From Candidatus Kinetoplastibacterium desouzaii TCC079E (GTDB lineage Bacteria; Pseudomonadota; Gammaproteobacteria; Burkholderiales; Burkholderiaceae_B): 64,000 bases of DNA. Made by a program: the position numbers and the translations under genes. How positions within the stretch are numbered: position 1 is the first letter of the stretch; each line of letters starts with the position of its first letter. The stretch covers positions 248,001 to 312,000 of the forward strand of contig NC_020294.1 of assembly GCF_000340795.1 (NCBI RefSeq). Direction: 5' to 3'. This document shows, in pieces, positions 37,855 to 47,007 of this stretch. The notes under the pieces were generated by a model that worked only from the letters and a program-made list of their open reading frames with translations, was not told where the DNA came from and did no database searches.

Positions 37855-39060
37855 TTAGCTATTTAAAACTTTTGCAATGCTCGAAGCAACTATATCAATA
37901 TTATTATTGTTGAGTGCGGCAACACATATTCTTCCGCTAGAAACTGCATATACAGCAAATTTGTTTCTTAAATCATCAACTTGTTTTGTTGTGAGTCCTG
38001 AATAAGAAAACATTCCTTTTTGATTAAGTACGAAATTAAAATCTTGTTTAGCCCCATGTTCTTTAATTTTATTTACTAATTGTTTTCTCATGCTTTTTAT
38101 TCTGGTGCGCATGTCAGATAATTCTGTTTCCCATAATTGAAATAATTCACTTGAGTTAAGTATTGAGCTTACAATAGTAGCTCCGTGGGTTGGGGGATTA
38201 GAATATATGGTTCTAATTATTCTCTTAATTTGGCTTAATACATTAGATGTTTCATTCTTATTGTTGGTTATAATTGTAAGAGCTCCTACTCTTTCTCCAT
38301 ACAGAGAGAAAGATTTCGAAAAAGAAGAACTAATAAAGCAGTTAATACCCATTGTAGCAAACATTCTTACTACGTTTGAATCGGTCTCTAAATCTTCTCC
38401 AAATCCTTGATATGCAATATCAAGAAATGGAATTAGATTTCGAGCTTGGATTGTTTTAGCAATTTCTTCCCATTGATGTGTAGTTGGATCTACTCCAGTT
38501 GGATTATGACAACATGCATGTAGTACTACTATTGTGTTATCTTTAGCATTTCTTAATGTTTCTAGCATTTCTTCGAATGCTATTCCACGGGTAAGAGGGT
38601 TATAATAAGGATAGTATTCAACTTCAAATTCAGCTCTTTCAAAAAGTGCTTTGTGGTTTTCCCAGCTTGGATTGCTAATAAGAACTTTTGAATTAGGAAA
38701 CAATTGTTTAAGAAAATCAGCACCAATTTTAAGAGCTCCTGTTCCTCCAAGTGTTTGTACTGTTAGTGCTCTGTCTTCTTCTATGATGCTAGAGTTTTGT
38801 CCTAGTAGTAAATTCATTGCCCCTTTATTGTAAGAGGCTATACCATCTATTGGTAAGTATCCTTTAGGAGTAGATTTTTCAATATGTGATAGTTCTGATT
38901 TGTATACTGCTTTCATCAGAGGTATTTTACCATTATCATCATAGTATACACCAACACCAAGATTAACTTTCCCTGGTCTGTTATCAGAGTTAAATTGCTC
39001 ATTAAGACCGAGTATTGGGTCGCGAGGAGCCAATTGGACAGATTGAAATATATCATTCAT
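37855..39060 (-). CDS. tyrB: Aromatic/aspartate amino acid aminotransferase
   Basis: A class I PLP aminotransferase of the AspC/TyrB group, transferring amino groups to phenylpyruvate, hydroxyphenylpyruvate or oxaloacetate. Family blocks are LGVGVYYDDNGKIP near the start, HACCHNPTGVDPT (PLP-binding Asn), FLDIAYQGFG, and SSSFSKSFSLYGERVGAL with the Schiff-base Lys. At 401 residues it is full length. AspC and TyrB are hard to separate by sequence; the aromatic label is the usual betaproteobacterial annotation. It could complete phenylalanine and tyrosine synthesis downstream of aroC. Confidence 0.85.
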   Translation of the reverse strand: MNDIFQSVQLAPRDPILGLNEQFNSDNRPGKVNLGVGVYYDDNGKIPLMKAVYKSELSHIEKSTPKGYLPIDGIASYNKGAMNLLLGQNSSIIEEDRALTVQTLGGTGALKIGADFLKQLFPNSKVLISNPSWENHKALFERAEFEVEYYPYYNPLTRGIAFEEMLETLRNAKDNTIVVLHACCHNPTGVDPTTHQWEEIAKTIQARNLIPFLDIAYQGFGEDLETDSNVVRMFATMGINCFISSSFSKSFSLYGERVGALTIITNNKNETSNVLSQIKRIIRTIYSNPPTHGATIVSSILNSSELFQLWETELSDMRTRIKSMRKQLVNKIKEHGAKQDFNFVLNQKGMFSYSGLTTKQVDDLRNKFAVYAVSSGRICVAALNNNNIDIVASSIAKVLNS

Positions 39061-39135
39061 AATTTAAAATCACTAAAAAATATTAATAGATGCCAATTAA
39101 ATACCTAAAAAGTATTTCACCATATAGAGTTTAGC

Positions 39136-41154
39136 ATGACATTTTCCGAATTTGTAAGTTTCTCCAATAGTCCTTTTAATATTTCTCAACCTTACCCGCC
39201 AGCTGGTGACCAGCCAGAAGCTATTGATAGTTTGTTAAGAGGTGTATATGAAGGATCTAAATATCAAACCCTTTTAGGAGTTACTGGGTCGGGTAAAACA
39301 TATACCATGGCTAATATTATAGCTCGTTCAGGTAAACAATCTCTTATTTTAGCACCTAATAAAACATTAGCTGCTCAGTTGTATGCAGAAATGAGAGATT
39401 TTTTTCCAAATAATGCAGTAGAATATTTCGTTTCTTATTATGATTACTATCAACCAGAAGCGTATGTTCCTTCACGTAATATGTTTATTGAGAAAGATGC
39501 TCAAATTAATTCACATATAGAACAAATGCGTTTGTCAGCTACTAAAAGCTTATTAGAAAGGAAAGATACAATAATAGTTAGTACTGTTTCATGTATTTAT
39601 GGTATTGGAGATGTATCTTGTTATAATTCTATTGCTTTAACATTAAGGATTGGTAATTTTTTATTAAGAAATAGTATTTTTGAGCAGCTTGTTTTAATGC
39701 AATATAAAAGAAATGATTTAGATTTTAGTAGAGGTTCTTTCAGGGTAAGAGGTGAATATATTGATGTTTTTCCAGCGGAGAATTTTGATCTTGCTCTAAG
39801 AATAGGATTATTTGATGATAGGATAGAGTCTCTGGAAATTTTTGATCCATTAACTGGTGCTATTGTTGATAGAATATCACGATTCTCTGTTTACCCTGTT
39901 ACTCACTATGCAGTTCCAAGATCTAAAGTAGAACAGGCTATAGAGTCAATCAAAGAAGAATTGTCTCAACAATTGGTTGTTTTAGCAAGAGAAAATAAAC
40001 AATTAGAGTTACAGCGTTTGGAACAGCGTACTTTGTTTGATTTGGAAATGTTGCAAGAAACTGGTTTTTGTAAAGGTATAGAGAATTATAGTAGGCATTT
40101 GAGTGGAGGTATGCCTGGAGAACCACCTAGTACATTAATCGATTATTTACCTGAAGATTCATTAATTTTTATTGATGAAAGTCATGTTACTCTTGGTCAA
40201 ATATCAGGAATGTACCATGGAGATAGATCTCGCAAAGAGAATCTAGTTATGTATGGTTTTCGTCTACCTTCTGCTTTAGATAATAGACCTTTGAAATTTT
40301 GTGAATTTGAAAAAAGAGTTAGGCAGTGTATTTTTATTTCGGCAACTCCTTCTGATTATGAGATAACTCATTCTAAATATATTGTTGAGCAGTTAGTGAG
40401 ACCAACAGGATTGGTTGACCCTGAAGTAGAAATAAGGCCAGCTAAAACACAAGTTGATGATTTATTGTTTCAGATAAAGGAACGAATTTCAAAGAAAGAA
40501 AGAGTTTTAGTAACTACCTTAACTAAACGCATGTCAGAGAATCTAACTGATTTCTTAAATGATAATGGGATAAAAGTTAGATATTTGCATTCTGATATAG
40601 ATACAGTTGAACGAGCAGATATATTAAGAGATTTACGTTTGGGTGTTTTTGATGTTTTGGTGGGAATAAATTTATTAAGAGAGGGTTTGGATATTCCTGA
40701 GGTTTCACTAGTGGCCATATTAGATGCTGATAAGGAAGGATTTCTAAGATCTGAACGTAGTTTAATTCAAACTATAGGTAGGGCAGCAAGACATTTAAAT
40801 GGTCATGCGATTCTTTATGCTGATATTGTTACTAAATCTATGAAAAAAGCTATTGATGAAACTTCTAGAAGGAGAGAAAAACAATTAAGTTTTAATAGGA
40901 TTAATGGTATTGAACCTAAAGGTATAAAGAAAGAAATTCGTTATTTAATAGATGGTCTTATAAATAATAATACTATAAAACCAAGTATTAATTATGATAA
41001 GAGTTTATTTAAAAATGAAAAAAAATTATCTAAAGAAATAAAAAGATTAGAGAAGCTTATGGTTAATTATGCTAATAAATTGGAGTTTGAAAAGGCTTCT
41101 TCTACTAGAGATTCTTTAAATGAATTAAAAAAAATGTTTCTTTTTAATTCTTAA
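39136..41154 (+). CDS. uvrB: Excinuclease ABC subunit B
   Basis: UvrB verifies DNA damage and recruits UvrC in nucleotide excision repair. Walker A is GVTGSGKT (about residues 52-59), the damage-clamping beta hairpin is [12 protein letters not shown], the DEAD-like motif is FIDESHVT, and motif VI is QTIGRAARH. The C-terminal UVR domain (about residues 630-670) that binds UvrC is present. At 672 residues it is full length. It is divergent from tyrB across 75 bases. UvrD is also here, UvrA and UvrC are not. Confidence 0.96.
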   Translation: MTFSEFVSFSNSPFNISQPYPPAGDQPEAIDSLLRGVYEGSKYQTLLGVTGSGKTYTMANIIARSGKQSLILAPNKTLAAQLYAEMRDFFPNNAVEYFVSYYDYYQPEAYVPSRNMFIEKDAQINSHIEQMRLSATKSLLERKDTIIVSTVSCIYGIGDVSCYNSIALTLRIGNFLLRNSIFEQLVLMQYKRNDLDFSRGSFRVRGEYIDVFPAENFDLALRIGLFDDRIESLEIFDPLTGAIVDRISRFSVYPVTHYAVPRSKVEQAIESIKEELSQQLVVLARENKQLELQRLEQRTLFDLEMLQETGFCKGIENYSRHLSGGMPGEPPSTLIDYLPEDSLIFIDESHVTLGQISGMYHGDRSRKENLVMYGFRLPSALDNRPLKFCEFEKRVRQCIFISATPSDYEITHSKYIVEQLVRPTGLVDPEVEIRPAKTQVDDLLFQIKERISKKERVLVTTLTKRMSENLTDFLNDNGIKVRYLHSDIDTVERADILRDLRLGVFDVLVGINLLREGLDIPEVSLVAILDADKEGFLRSERSLIQTIGRAARHLNGHAILYADIVTKSMKKAIDETSRRREKQLSFNRINGIEPKGIKKEIRYLIDGLINNNTIKPSINYDKSLFKNEKKLSKEIKRLEKLMVNYANKLEFEKASSTRDSLNELKKMFLFNS

Positions 41155-41172
41155 TATAGAACAGAGGTGTCT

Positions 41173-41664
41173 ATGTCGATAAAAATATTATTTGTTTGTA
41201 TGGGAAATATTTGCAGATCTCCAACTGCAGAAGTTATTTTTAACGCTATTTTAATAAAAAAAGGTTTCAGTAATCAAATTTCTACTGACTCTGCTGGAAC
41301 ACATGCTTTTAATATTGGTAGAAATCCAGATATTAGAGCCATAGAAGAGGCAAAGAATAGAGGTTATGATATGTCTTCTCATAAATCTCGTCAAATTAAT
41401 CATGATGATTTTATAAACTTTGATTTGATTATTGGAATGGATTTTGAAAATATGAGTTTCTTACGGAAAAAATGTCCTTTTAAAGAACTTTATAAATTAA
41501 GTTTACTAATGAGATACTCTAGTCAATATAATTTAGATGTAGTTCCTGATCCTTATTATGATGAACTAGATGGATTTAGTAAGGTGTTTGATTATATTGA
41601 AGATGCTTGTCAAGGGTTATTTGAATTTGTATATAAAAATTACTCTAGTAAATTAGTAACTTGA
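41173..41664 (+). CDS. Low-molecular-weight protein tyrosine phosphatase
   Basis: The P-loop CMGNICRS (C-x5-R) near residue 9 and the late DPYYD with the general-acid Asp define this phosphatase family. At 163 residues it is a normal size. ATG 41173 (MSIKILFVCMGN) is placed six bases after AGAGG at 41163-41167; a GTG two codons earlier overlaps that site. In betaproteobacteria this gene often precedes iscR. Its physiological substrate is unknown, and in a symbiont without obvious exopolysaccharide genes nearby it is hard to guess. Confidence 0.88.
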   Translation: MSIKILFVCMGNICRSPTAEVIFNAILIKKGFSNQISTDSAGTHAFNIGRNPDIRAIEEAKNRGYDMSSHKSRQINHDDFINFDLIIGMDFENMSFLRKKCPFKELYKLSLLMRYSSQYNLDVVPDPYYDELDGFSKVFDYIEDACQGLFEFVYKNYSSKLVT

Positions 41665-41683
41665 TGATTACATATTATTTTTT

Positions 41684-41720
41684 AACATAATTTCCTATTA
41701 AATTAGTAGGGAATTATGTT
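41684..41720. repeat. 15-bp inverted repeat upstream of iscR
   Basis: Arms 41684-41698 and 41706-41720 pair over 15 positions with two wobble mismatches and a 7-base loop. It lies between the phosphatase gene and iscR, just before the likely isc promoter. No T-run follows, so an operator or leader structure is as likely as a terminator. It does not match the remembered E. coli IscR type 1 consensus well. Confidence 0.45.
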
Positions 41721-41758
41721 AATATAATAATATAAATATATTGAAGTGGAGAAGGCAA

Positions 41759-42259
41759 GTGCGACTAACAACTAGAAGTCGATTCGCTGTGACGGCTATG
41801 CTTGAATTGGCTATTAGTCAAAAAGGTGTAGTAAGTTTAAGTGTTATTAGTGAGCGTCATAATCTTTCAGTTTCTTATTTAGAACAATTATTTTTAAAGT
41901 TAAGAAAGAGATCTTTGGTTAGTGGTGTGCGTGGTCCTAGTGGTGGGTATTATCTTTTAAAACCTGCAGATCAGATAACTATAGCAGACATTATTTCTGC
42001 TGTAGATGAGGTTTTAGATGCTACGAATTGTAAAGGGAATATAAATTGTAATAAAAATATAAATGGCAAACCTGTCAAATGTATAACACATGATTTATGG
42101 TCTTCATTTAATTATAAAATGTTTGAGTATTTAAATTCAATTTCTTTACAGAATTTATTAGATTGCAATAATAAAGTTTTTCAAAATAAAAAATCTAATT
42201 TATCTAACTATGTTAAAAATAGTTTAAGTACTGTAGATGATATTGTCTTCATAAGATAA
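41759..42259 (+). CDS. iscR: Rrf2-family Fe-S regulator IscR
   Basis: IscR senses [2Fe-2S] status and controls the isc operon. The winged-helix HTH covers residues 1-75 (SYLEQLFLKLRKRSLVSGVRG). Cluster ligands are recognisable as three Cys plus a His in CKGNINC ... CITHDLW, but the second-to-third Cys spacing is ten residues, versus about five in E. coli IscR. The start is GTG 41759 (RLTTRSRFAVTAML), with GGAGAAGG just upstream; a TTG at 41741 is less likely. At 166 residues it is normal. It heads the isc operon. Confidence 0.93.
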   Translation: MRLTTRSRFAVTAMLELAISQKGVVSLSVISERHNLSVSYLEQLFLKLRKRSLVSGVRGPSGGYYLLKPADQITIADIISAVDEVLDATNCKGNINCNKNINGKPVKCITHDLWSSFNYKMFEYLNSISLQNLLDCNNKVFQNKKSNLSNYVKNSLSTVDDIVFIR

Positions 42260-42271
42260 GGATATAAATGT

Positions 42272-43495
42272 ATGTTAGGTAAATTAGATCAAGTTTATAT
42301 GGATTATTCAGCAACTACTCCTGTAGATCCAAGAGTTGTGGATAAAATGGTTTTGTGGTTATATGAAAATCCTGGTAATCCAGCTTCTCGTAGTCATGCT
42401 TTTGGATGGAAAGCTGAAGAAGCAGTAGAAAACGCTAGAAAAGAAGTTGCAAAGCTTGTTAATGCTGATTATCGTGAGATTATTTGGACATCTGGTGCTA
42501 CAGAGTCCAATAATTTAGCGATTAAAGGGGCTGCTAATTTTTACTCTCAAAAAGGGAAGCATATTATCACAGTTAAAACTGAGCATAAGGCAGTTTTAGA
42601 TACTTGTCGTGAGTTAGAGCGCAAGGGATTTGAGGTAACATATTTAGATGTAAGAGAAGATGGGTTACTAGATATAGATCTTTTAAAATCAGCGATGAGG
42701 AATGATACTGTTTTAGTAACAGTTATGATGGTAAATAATGAAATAGGTGTTATTCAGGATATTGAATCTATAGGAAATTTATGTAGATCAAAAGGAGTAA
42801 TTTTTCATGTTGATGCAGCTCAGGCAACTGGAAAAGTTGAAATTAACTTAGAAAATTTATCTGTTGATCTTATGTCATTCTCTGCTCATAAGACTTATGG
42901 CCCTAAAGGGATAGGTGCACTTTACGTTCGTAGAAAACCCAGAGTAAGAATTGAAGCTCAGATGCATGGAGGAGGTCATGAAAGAGGTCTTAGATCTGGA
43001 ACATTGGCTACTCATCAAATTGTTGGTATGGGTGAGGCATTTCGTATAGCTGGTGAAGAGTTTTTGCAGGAAAATGAACGTATAAAAATGTTAAGAGATA
43101 GATTGTGGAAAGGTATATCAAATATAGAAGAAATATACATTAATGGTAGTACTGAACATAGAGTTTCTCATAATTTAAATGTAAGTTTTAATTATGTTGA
43201 GGGTGAATCTTTGATGATGGCTTTGAATAAATTGGCTGTTTCTAGTGGTTCTGCTTGTACATCAGCTAGTTTAGAGCCTTCTTATGTTTTAAGAGCTCTT
43301 GGTCGTAGCGATGAGTTGGCTCATAGTTCTATACGTTTTACATTAGGTAGATTTTCTACTATCGAAGAAGTTGATTATACTATTAATTTATTGATAGATA
43401 AGGTTAGTAAATTAAGAGAATTATCACCTTTATGGGAAATGTCAAAAGATAATATTGATCTTAATACTTTTCAGTGGTCTAACAATAATCATTAA
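42272..43495 (+). CDS. iscS: Cysteine desulfurase IscS
   Basis: IscS takes sulfur from cysteine as a persulfide and gives it to IscU and to tRNA thiolation. The PLP Lys is in [10 protein letters not shown], and the persulfide Cys is in [20 protein letters not shown] near residue 330. The N-terminal [14 protein letters not shown] is typical. At 407 residues it is full length. AAGGA lies nine bases before the ATG, and the gene begins 12 bases after iscR. Confidence 0.97.
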   Translation: MLGKLDQVYMDYSATTPVDPRVVDKMVLWLYENPGNPASRSHAFGWKAEEAVENARKEVAKLVNADYREIIWTSGATESNNLAIKGAANFYSQKGKHIITVKTEHKAVLDTCRELERKGFEVTYLDVREDGLLDIDLLKSAMRNDTVLVTVMMVNNEIGVIQDIESIGNLCRSKGVIFHVDAAQATGKVEINLENLSVDLMSFSAHKTYGPKGIGALYVRRKPRVRIEAQMHGGGHERGLRSGTLATHQIVGMGEAFRIAGEEFLQENERIKMLRDRLWKGISNIEEIYINGSTEHRVSHNLNVSFNYVEGESLMMALNKLAVSSGSACTSASLEPSYVLRALGRSDELAHSSIRFTLGRFSTIEEVDYTINLLIDKVSKLRELSPLWEMSKDNIDLNTFQWSNNNH

Positions 43496-43515
43496 AATAT
43501 AAATAAAGGGAATTT

Positions 43516-43908
43516 ATGGCTTATAGTTCTAAGGTTTTGGATCATTATGAGAATCCTCGTAATGTTGGTTCATTGGATAAAACTGATTCTTCTGTTGGTA
43601 CTGGTATGGTAGGAGCGCCAGCTTGTGGTGATGTAATGAAATTACAAATTAAAGTTAATGATGATGGTTTTATAGAGGATGCAAAGTTTAAGACATATGG
43701 TTGTGGATCTGCTATTGCTTCAAGTTCTTTAGTGACTGAGTGGGTAAAAGGGAAATCTATAGATCAAGCTTTGAGTATACGTAATGTTGATATAGCTGAA
43801 GAACTTGCTTTACCTCCTGTAAAAATACACTGTTCTATTCTTGCTGAAGATGCAATCAAATCAGCTATTGAAGATTATAGAATAAAAAATAAAAATAATA
43901 CTATTTAG
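43516..43908 (+). CDS. iscU: Fe-S cluster scaffold IscU
   Basis: IscU is the scaffold on which [2Fe-2S] clusters are built. Three conserved Cys are present in GAPACGDVMK, YGCGSAIASS and KIHCSILAED, with the Asp of GDVMK that stabilises the cluster. The LPPVK motif bound by HscA is intact. At 130 residues it is full length. It lies between iscS and iscA in the operon. Confidence 0.97.
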   Translation: MAYSSKVLDHYENPRNVGSLDKTDSSVGTGMVGAPACGDVMKLQIKVNDDGFIEDAKFKTYGCGSAIASSSLVTEWVKGKSIDQALSIRNVDIAEELALPPVKIHCSILAEDAIKSAIEDYRIKNKNNTI

Positions 43909-43917
43909 GATAAAGTT

Positions 43918-44241
43918 GTGTCTGTGAATCTTACTGAAAAAGCGGCGTTAAGAGTATCTGAATTTTTAGATAAGCGGAAAGCAGGTATAGGATTGAGAAT
44001 TAGAATTAAGACTACTGGTTGTTCAGGGTTGTCTTATAAGCTTGAGTATGCTGATGCTTTTGATAAAAACAATGTTATGTTTGAGAGTTTTGGTGTAAAA
44101 GTTTTTATAGATAAGAATGATTTGATTTATTTAGATGGTACTAAAATTGATTATGTGAAAGAAGGTTTAAAAGAAGGTTTTAAATTTATTAATCCTAATG
44201 AAAAAGCTAAGTGTGGCTGTGGCGAGTCTTTTACAGTATAA
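43918..44241 (+). CDS. iscA: Iron-sulfur carrier IscA
   Basis: IscA is an A-type carrier that passes clusters or iron to target proteins. The three conserved Cys are in TTGCSGLSY and the C-terminal CGCGESF. The GTG at 43918 gives MSVNLTEKAA, matching family starts, with AGGA seven bases upstream. At 107 residues it is normal. hscB begins three bases after its stop. Confidence 0.95.
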   Translation: MSVNLTEKAALRVSEFLDKRKAGIGLRIRIKTTGCSGLSYKLEYADAFDKNNVMFESFGVKVFIDKNDLIYLDGTKIDYVKEGLKEGFKFINPNEKAKCGCGESFTV

Positions 44242-44243
44242 AA

Positions 44244-44762
44244 ATGATAAACTATTCTAATTATTTTAAGTTGTTTGGTTTGGATTTTGCTTTTGAGATA
44301 GAAGAAGAAAAACTTGATAAGGCTTGGAGAAAAATATCTAATTTTGTTCATCCTGATAGACATAGAATCTCAAGTTCAATGGATCAAATGGCAGCCATTA
44401 AATTATCTTCTTTTGTTAATAATGCTTATTCTATATTAAGCAATCCAATAAAAAGAGCACAGTATATTTGCGAGTATAATGGTATTAATTTTAATAATAA
44501 TATAGATATTAGTAAAGACTTTCTTTCTAAACAATTAGAATGGAGGGAATCATTAGAGTTGATATTTAATCAGAAAGATTTGAGCATTTTAAATGAGTTT
44601 ATAAGTAGTCTTTCTAAAGAAATGAGAGAGCGTTTTGAAATATTGTGTGAATTGCTAGATAATAATATTGATTATAAAAAAGCCAGCTTAATTATTAAAG
44701 AACTTATGTTTATTGATAAAATAATGCAAGAAGCTATTTCTTATAAAAAAATTAATTTTTAA
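44244..44762 (+). CDS. hscB: Co-chaperone HscB
   Basis: HscB is the J-protein that delivers IscU to HscA. The J domain near the N-terminus has the HPD motif in NFVHPDRH, and the C-terminal three-helix region binds IscU. ATG 44244 (MINYSNYFKLFGL, 172 residues) fits the family; the frame extends upstream into iscA but without homology. Three bases separate it from iscA, suggesting coupled translation. Confidence 0.93.
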   Translation: MINYSNYFKLFGLDFAFEIEEEKLDKAWRKISNFVHPDRHRISSSMDQMAAIKLSSFVNNAYSILSNPIKRAQYICEYNGINFNNNIDISKDFLSKQLEWRESLELIFNQKDLSILNEFISSLSKEMRERFEILCELLDNNIDYKKASLIIKELMFIDKIMQEAISYKKINF

Positions 44763-44784
44763 ATGCTTTAGGAAAATTTTATAG

Positions 44785-46617
44785 ATGACATTACTACAAA
44801 TATCTGAGCCTGAGGAAGAAACTATTTTATCAAATAGAAGAATAGCAATTGGTATAGATTTGGGAACAACAAACTCTTTAGTCTCATTTATTAATGAATT
44901 AGGTGAACCAGAAATTATTTGTGATGATAATGGTAATTCATTATTTCCTTCAATTGTGAGTTATAGAAATGATAATTCAGTTCTTATGGCTTATGACGCT
45001 ATAGAGTTCTTAGGTGACTTAAATACTATTTCTTCATTTAAAAGATTTATTGGTAAGACATTTAAAGATATAAATGTTGATGATATACCTTATGAGTTTG
45101 TTAACAATGATAATTTTTTAAAAATAAAAACTGTGGCTGGAGATATAACTCCAGTTGAGATTTCTGCTCATATGATCTTATTCTTGAAAAGATTAGCAGA
45201 AAAGAAATTAAAAAAAGAAATTAATGATGTTGTTATAACCGTTCCAGCTTATTTTAATGAAAGTCAACGTCAATCAACCTGTGATGCTGCAAATTTAGCT
45301 GGTTTAAATATTCTACGTTTATTAAATGAACCTACTTCTGCCGCTATTGCTTATGGTTTAGAGAATACTGCTGAAGGTGTTCATATAGTATTTGATTTAG
45401 GAGGTGGAACTTTTGATGTTTCTATTCTTAAAATAAATGCTGGATTATTTGAAGTGATAGCAACATCAGGTGATACCTCTTTAGGAGGTAATGATTTTGA
45501 CAGAGTTATAGTAGATTATATTTGTAATTCATTCATAGATGAGATAATTTCTTTAGAAGATAGATTAAAACTATTTCATAGAGCTAAAGAAATACGTGAA
45601 TATTTATCTGATAATGATAGTTATATTTTTTCTATAGAATTAGATAATGGACGGATAGTAGAAGGTTTTATTACAAGAGATATTTTTGAGAATTTATCTA
45701 ATAAATTATTAGAAAGAATAAAAACTTGTCTTAATAAAGCAATGCTAGACTCAAGGTTAGAAATACGAGATATATTTGATATTGTTATGGTTGGTGGTGC
45801 AACTAGAATGCCTGTCATTAGAAAGTTAGTTAATAACTTCTTTGCTAAAGAACCATTATGTAGTATAGATCCTGATAAAGTAGTAGCAATAGGAGCTTCG
45901 TTTCAAGCTGATCGCTTAGTAAATAATCTTGATAATGATTGGTTATTGTTAGATGTTACTCCTTTATCATTAGGAATTGAGACTATGGGAGGTTTTTTTG
46001 AAAAAATTATATTTCGTAATACAAAAATTCCAACAATAGCAAAACAGGAATTTACAACCATAAAAGATTTTCAGAAAGCAATTAGTATTCATGTTCTTCA
46101 AGGAGAAAGTAATTTAGCCTCAGAATGTAGATCTCTTTCTTATTTTGAACTTAATGATATTCCATTAATGAAAGCTGGTATTCCTCGCATTGAAGTCCTT
46201 TTCCAAATAGATGCTGATGGTTTATTAAAAGTATTTGCGAAAGATATTAATACGAATATAGAAGCTAGTGTTATTGTAAAACCATCTAATGGTTTGACTA
46301 GTGATATTATTAAAAATATGATATATCAATATAACTGTAATCAGAATGTTGAGAATTCTAAACGCAAATTATCAGAGGCTAAGTTGTATTTACAAAAACT
46401 AATAGAAACAGTTAAAGATGCAATAGATAAAGATAAAGATTTATTGAGCACTCAAGAATTAGAAAAGATAAATATTCTTCTTTTGAAAGCTAACAAAAAT
46501 ATAGATAGTAGTGATATAAGTTTGATAAAAAAAATTACAAATGAATTGTCCAAATCAACAGAAGATTTTGCTATCTTAAGAATGAATAATGCAATAAAAA
46601 AACTTTTTTATAATTAA
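44785..46617 (+). CDS. hscA: Fe-S assembly chaperone HscA
   Basis: HscA is the Hsp70 specialised for releasing clusters from IscU. The nucleotide-binding domain has GIDLGTTNSLV near residue 24, VPAYFNESQRQST, and DLGGGTFDVSIL, followed by the substrate-binding domain starting around LLDVTPLSLGIET. At 610 residues it is close to the family's ~615-620. Pairing with hscB and fdx separates it from DnaK. Confidence 0.95.
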   Translation: MTLLQISEPEEETILSNRRIAIGIDLGTTNSLVSFINELGEPEIICDDNGNSLFPSIVSYRNDNSVLMAYDAIEFLGDLNTISSFKRFIGKTFKDINVDDIPYEFVNNDNFLKIKTVAGDITPVEISAHMILFLKRLAEKKLKKEINDVVITVPAYFNESQRQSTCDAANLAGLNILRLLNEPTSAAIAYGLENTAEGVHIVFDLGGGTFDVSILKINAGLFEVIATSGDTSLGGNDFDRVIVDYICNSFIDEIISLEDRLKLFHRAKEIREYLSDNDSYIFSIELDNGRIVEGFITRDIFENLSNKLLERIKTCLNKAMLDSRLEIRDIFDIVMVGGATRMPVIRKLVNNFFAKEPLCSIDPDKVVAIGASFQADRLVNNLDNDWLLLDVTPLSLGIETMGGFFEKIIFRNTKIPTIAKQEFTTIKDFQKAISIHVLQGESNLASECRSLSYFELNDIPLMKAGIPRIEVLFQIDADGLLKVFAKDINTNIEASVIVKPSNGLTSDIIKNMIYQYNCNQNVENSKRKLSEAKLYLQKLIETVKDAIDKDKDLLSTQELEKINILLLKANKNIDSSDISLIKKITNELSKSTEDFAILRMNNAIKKLFYN

Positions 46618-46631
46618 TATTATGTATAACT

Positions 46632-46967
46632 ATGCCTAAAATAACAGTACTTCCTCACACAGAAATTTGTCCTAATGGAAAGATTATAAAAGATGCTCCT
46701 GAAGGATTATCTATATGTAAAATATTATTAGCTAATAATATAGCTATTGAACATGCTTGCGAACTTGTTTGTGCTTGTACAACATGTCATATTATTGTAA
46801 AAGAAGGATATGATTCTTTAAATGATATTGATGATATGGAAGAAGATATGTTAGATAAAGCCTGGGGTCTATCACATAATTCTCGTTTGTCTTGTCAATC
46901 AATACTTGGTAGTGTTGATTTGGTAATTGAAATACCCAAATATACCATAAATCATGCAAAGGAATAA
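46632..46967 (+). CDS. fdx: Isc-type [2Fe-2S] ferredoxin
   Basis: This adrenodoxin-type ferredoxin supplies electrons for cluster assembly. The four ligands are in HACELVCACTTCH and LSCQS, with the usual spacing. The C-terminal DMLDKAWGLSHNSRLSC and PKYTINHAKE are close to other Isc ferredoxins. At 111 residues it is full length. It ends the isc operon; no iscX-like gene follows, and a strong terminator comes next. Confidence 0.95.
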   Translation: MPKITVLPHTEICPNGKIIKDAPEGLSICKILLANNIAIEHACELVCACTTCHIIVKEGYDSLNDIDDMEEDMLDKAWGLSHNSRLSCQSILGSVDLVIEIPKYTINHAKE

Positions 46968-46968
46968 G

Positions 46969-47007
46969 ATAGTGCTAGATATTTTATATGCTAGCACTAT
47001 TTTTTTA
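46969..47007 (+). terminator. Rho-independent terminator of the isc operon
   Basis: A perfect 10-bp stem, ATAGTGCTAG at 46969-46978 with CTAGCACTAT at 46991-47000, runs directly into a T-run through 47006. The T-run reaches the stop codon of the convergent lysS. Confidence 0.82.
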
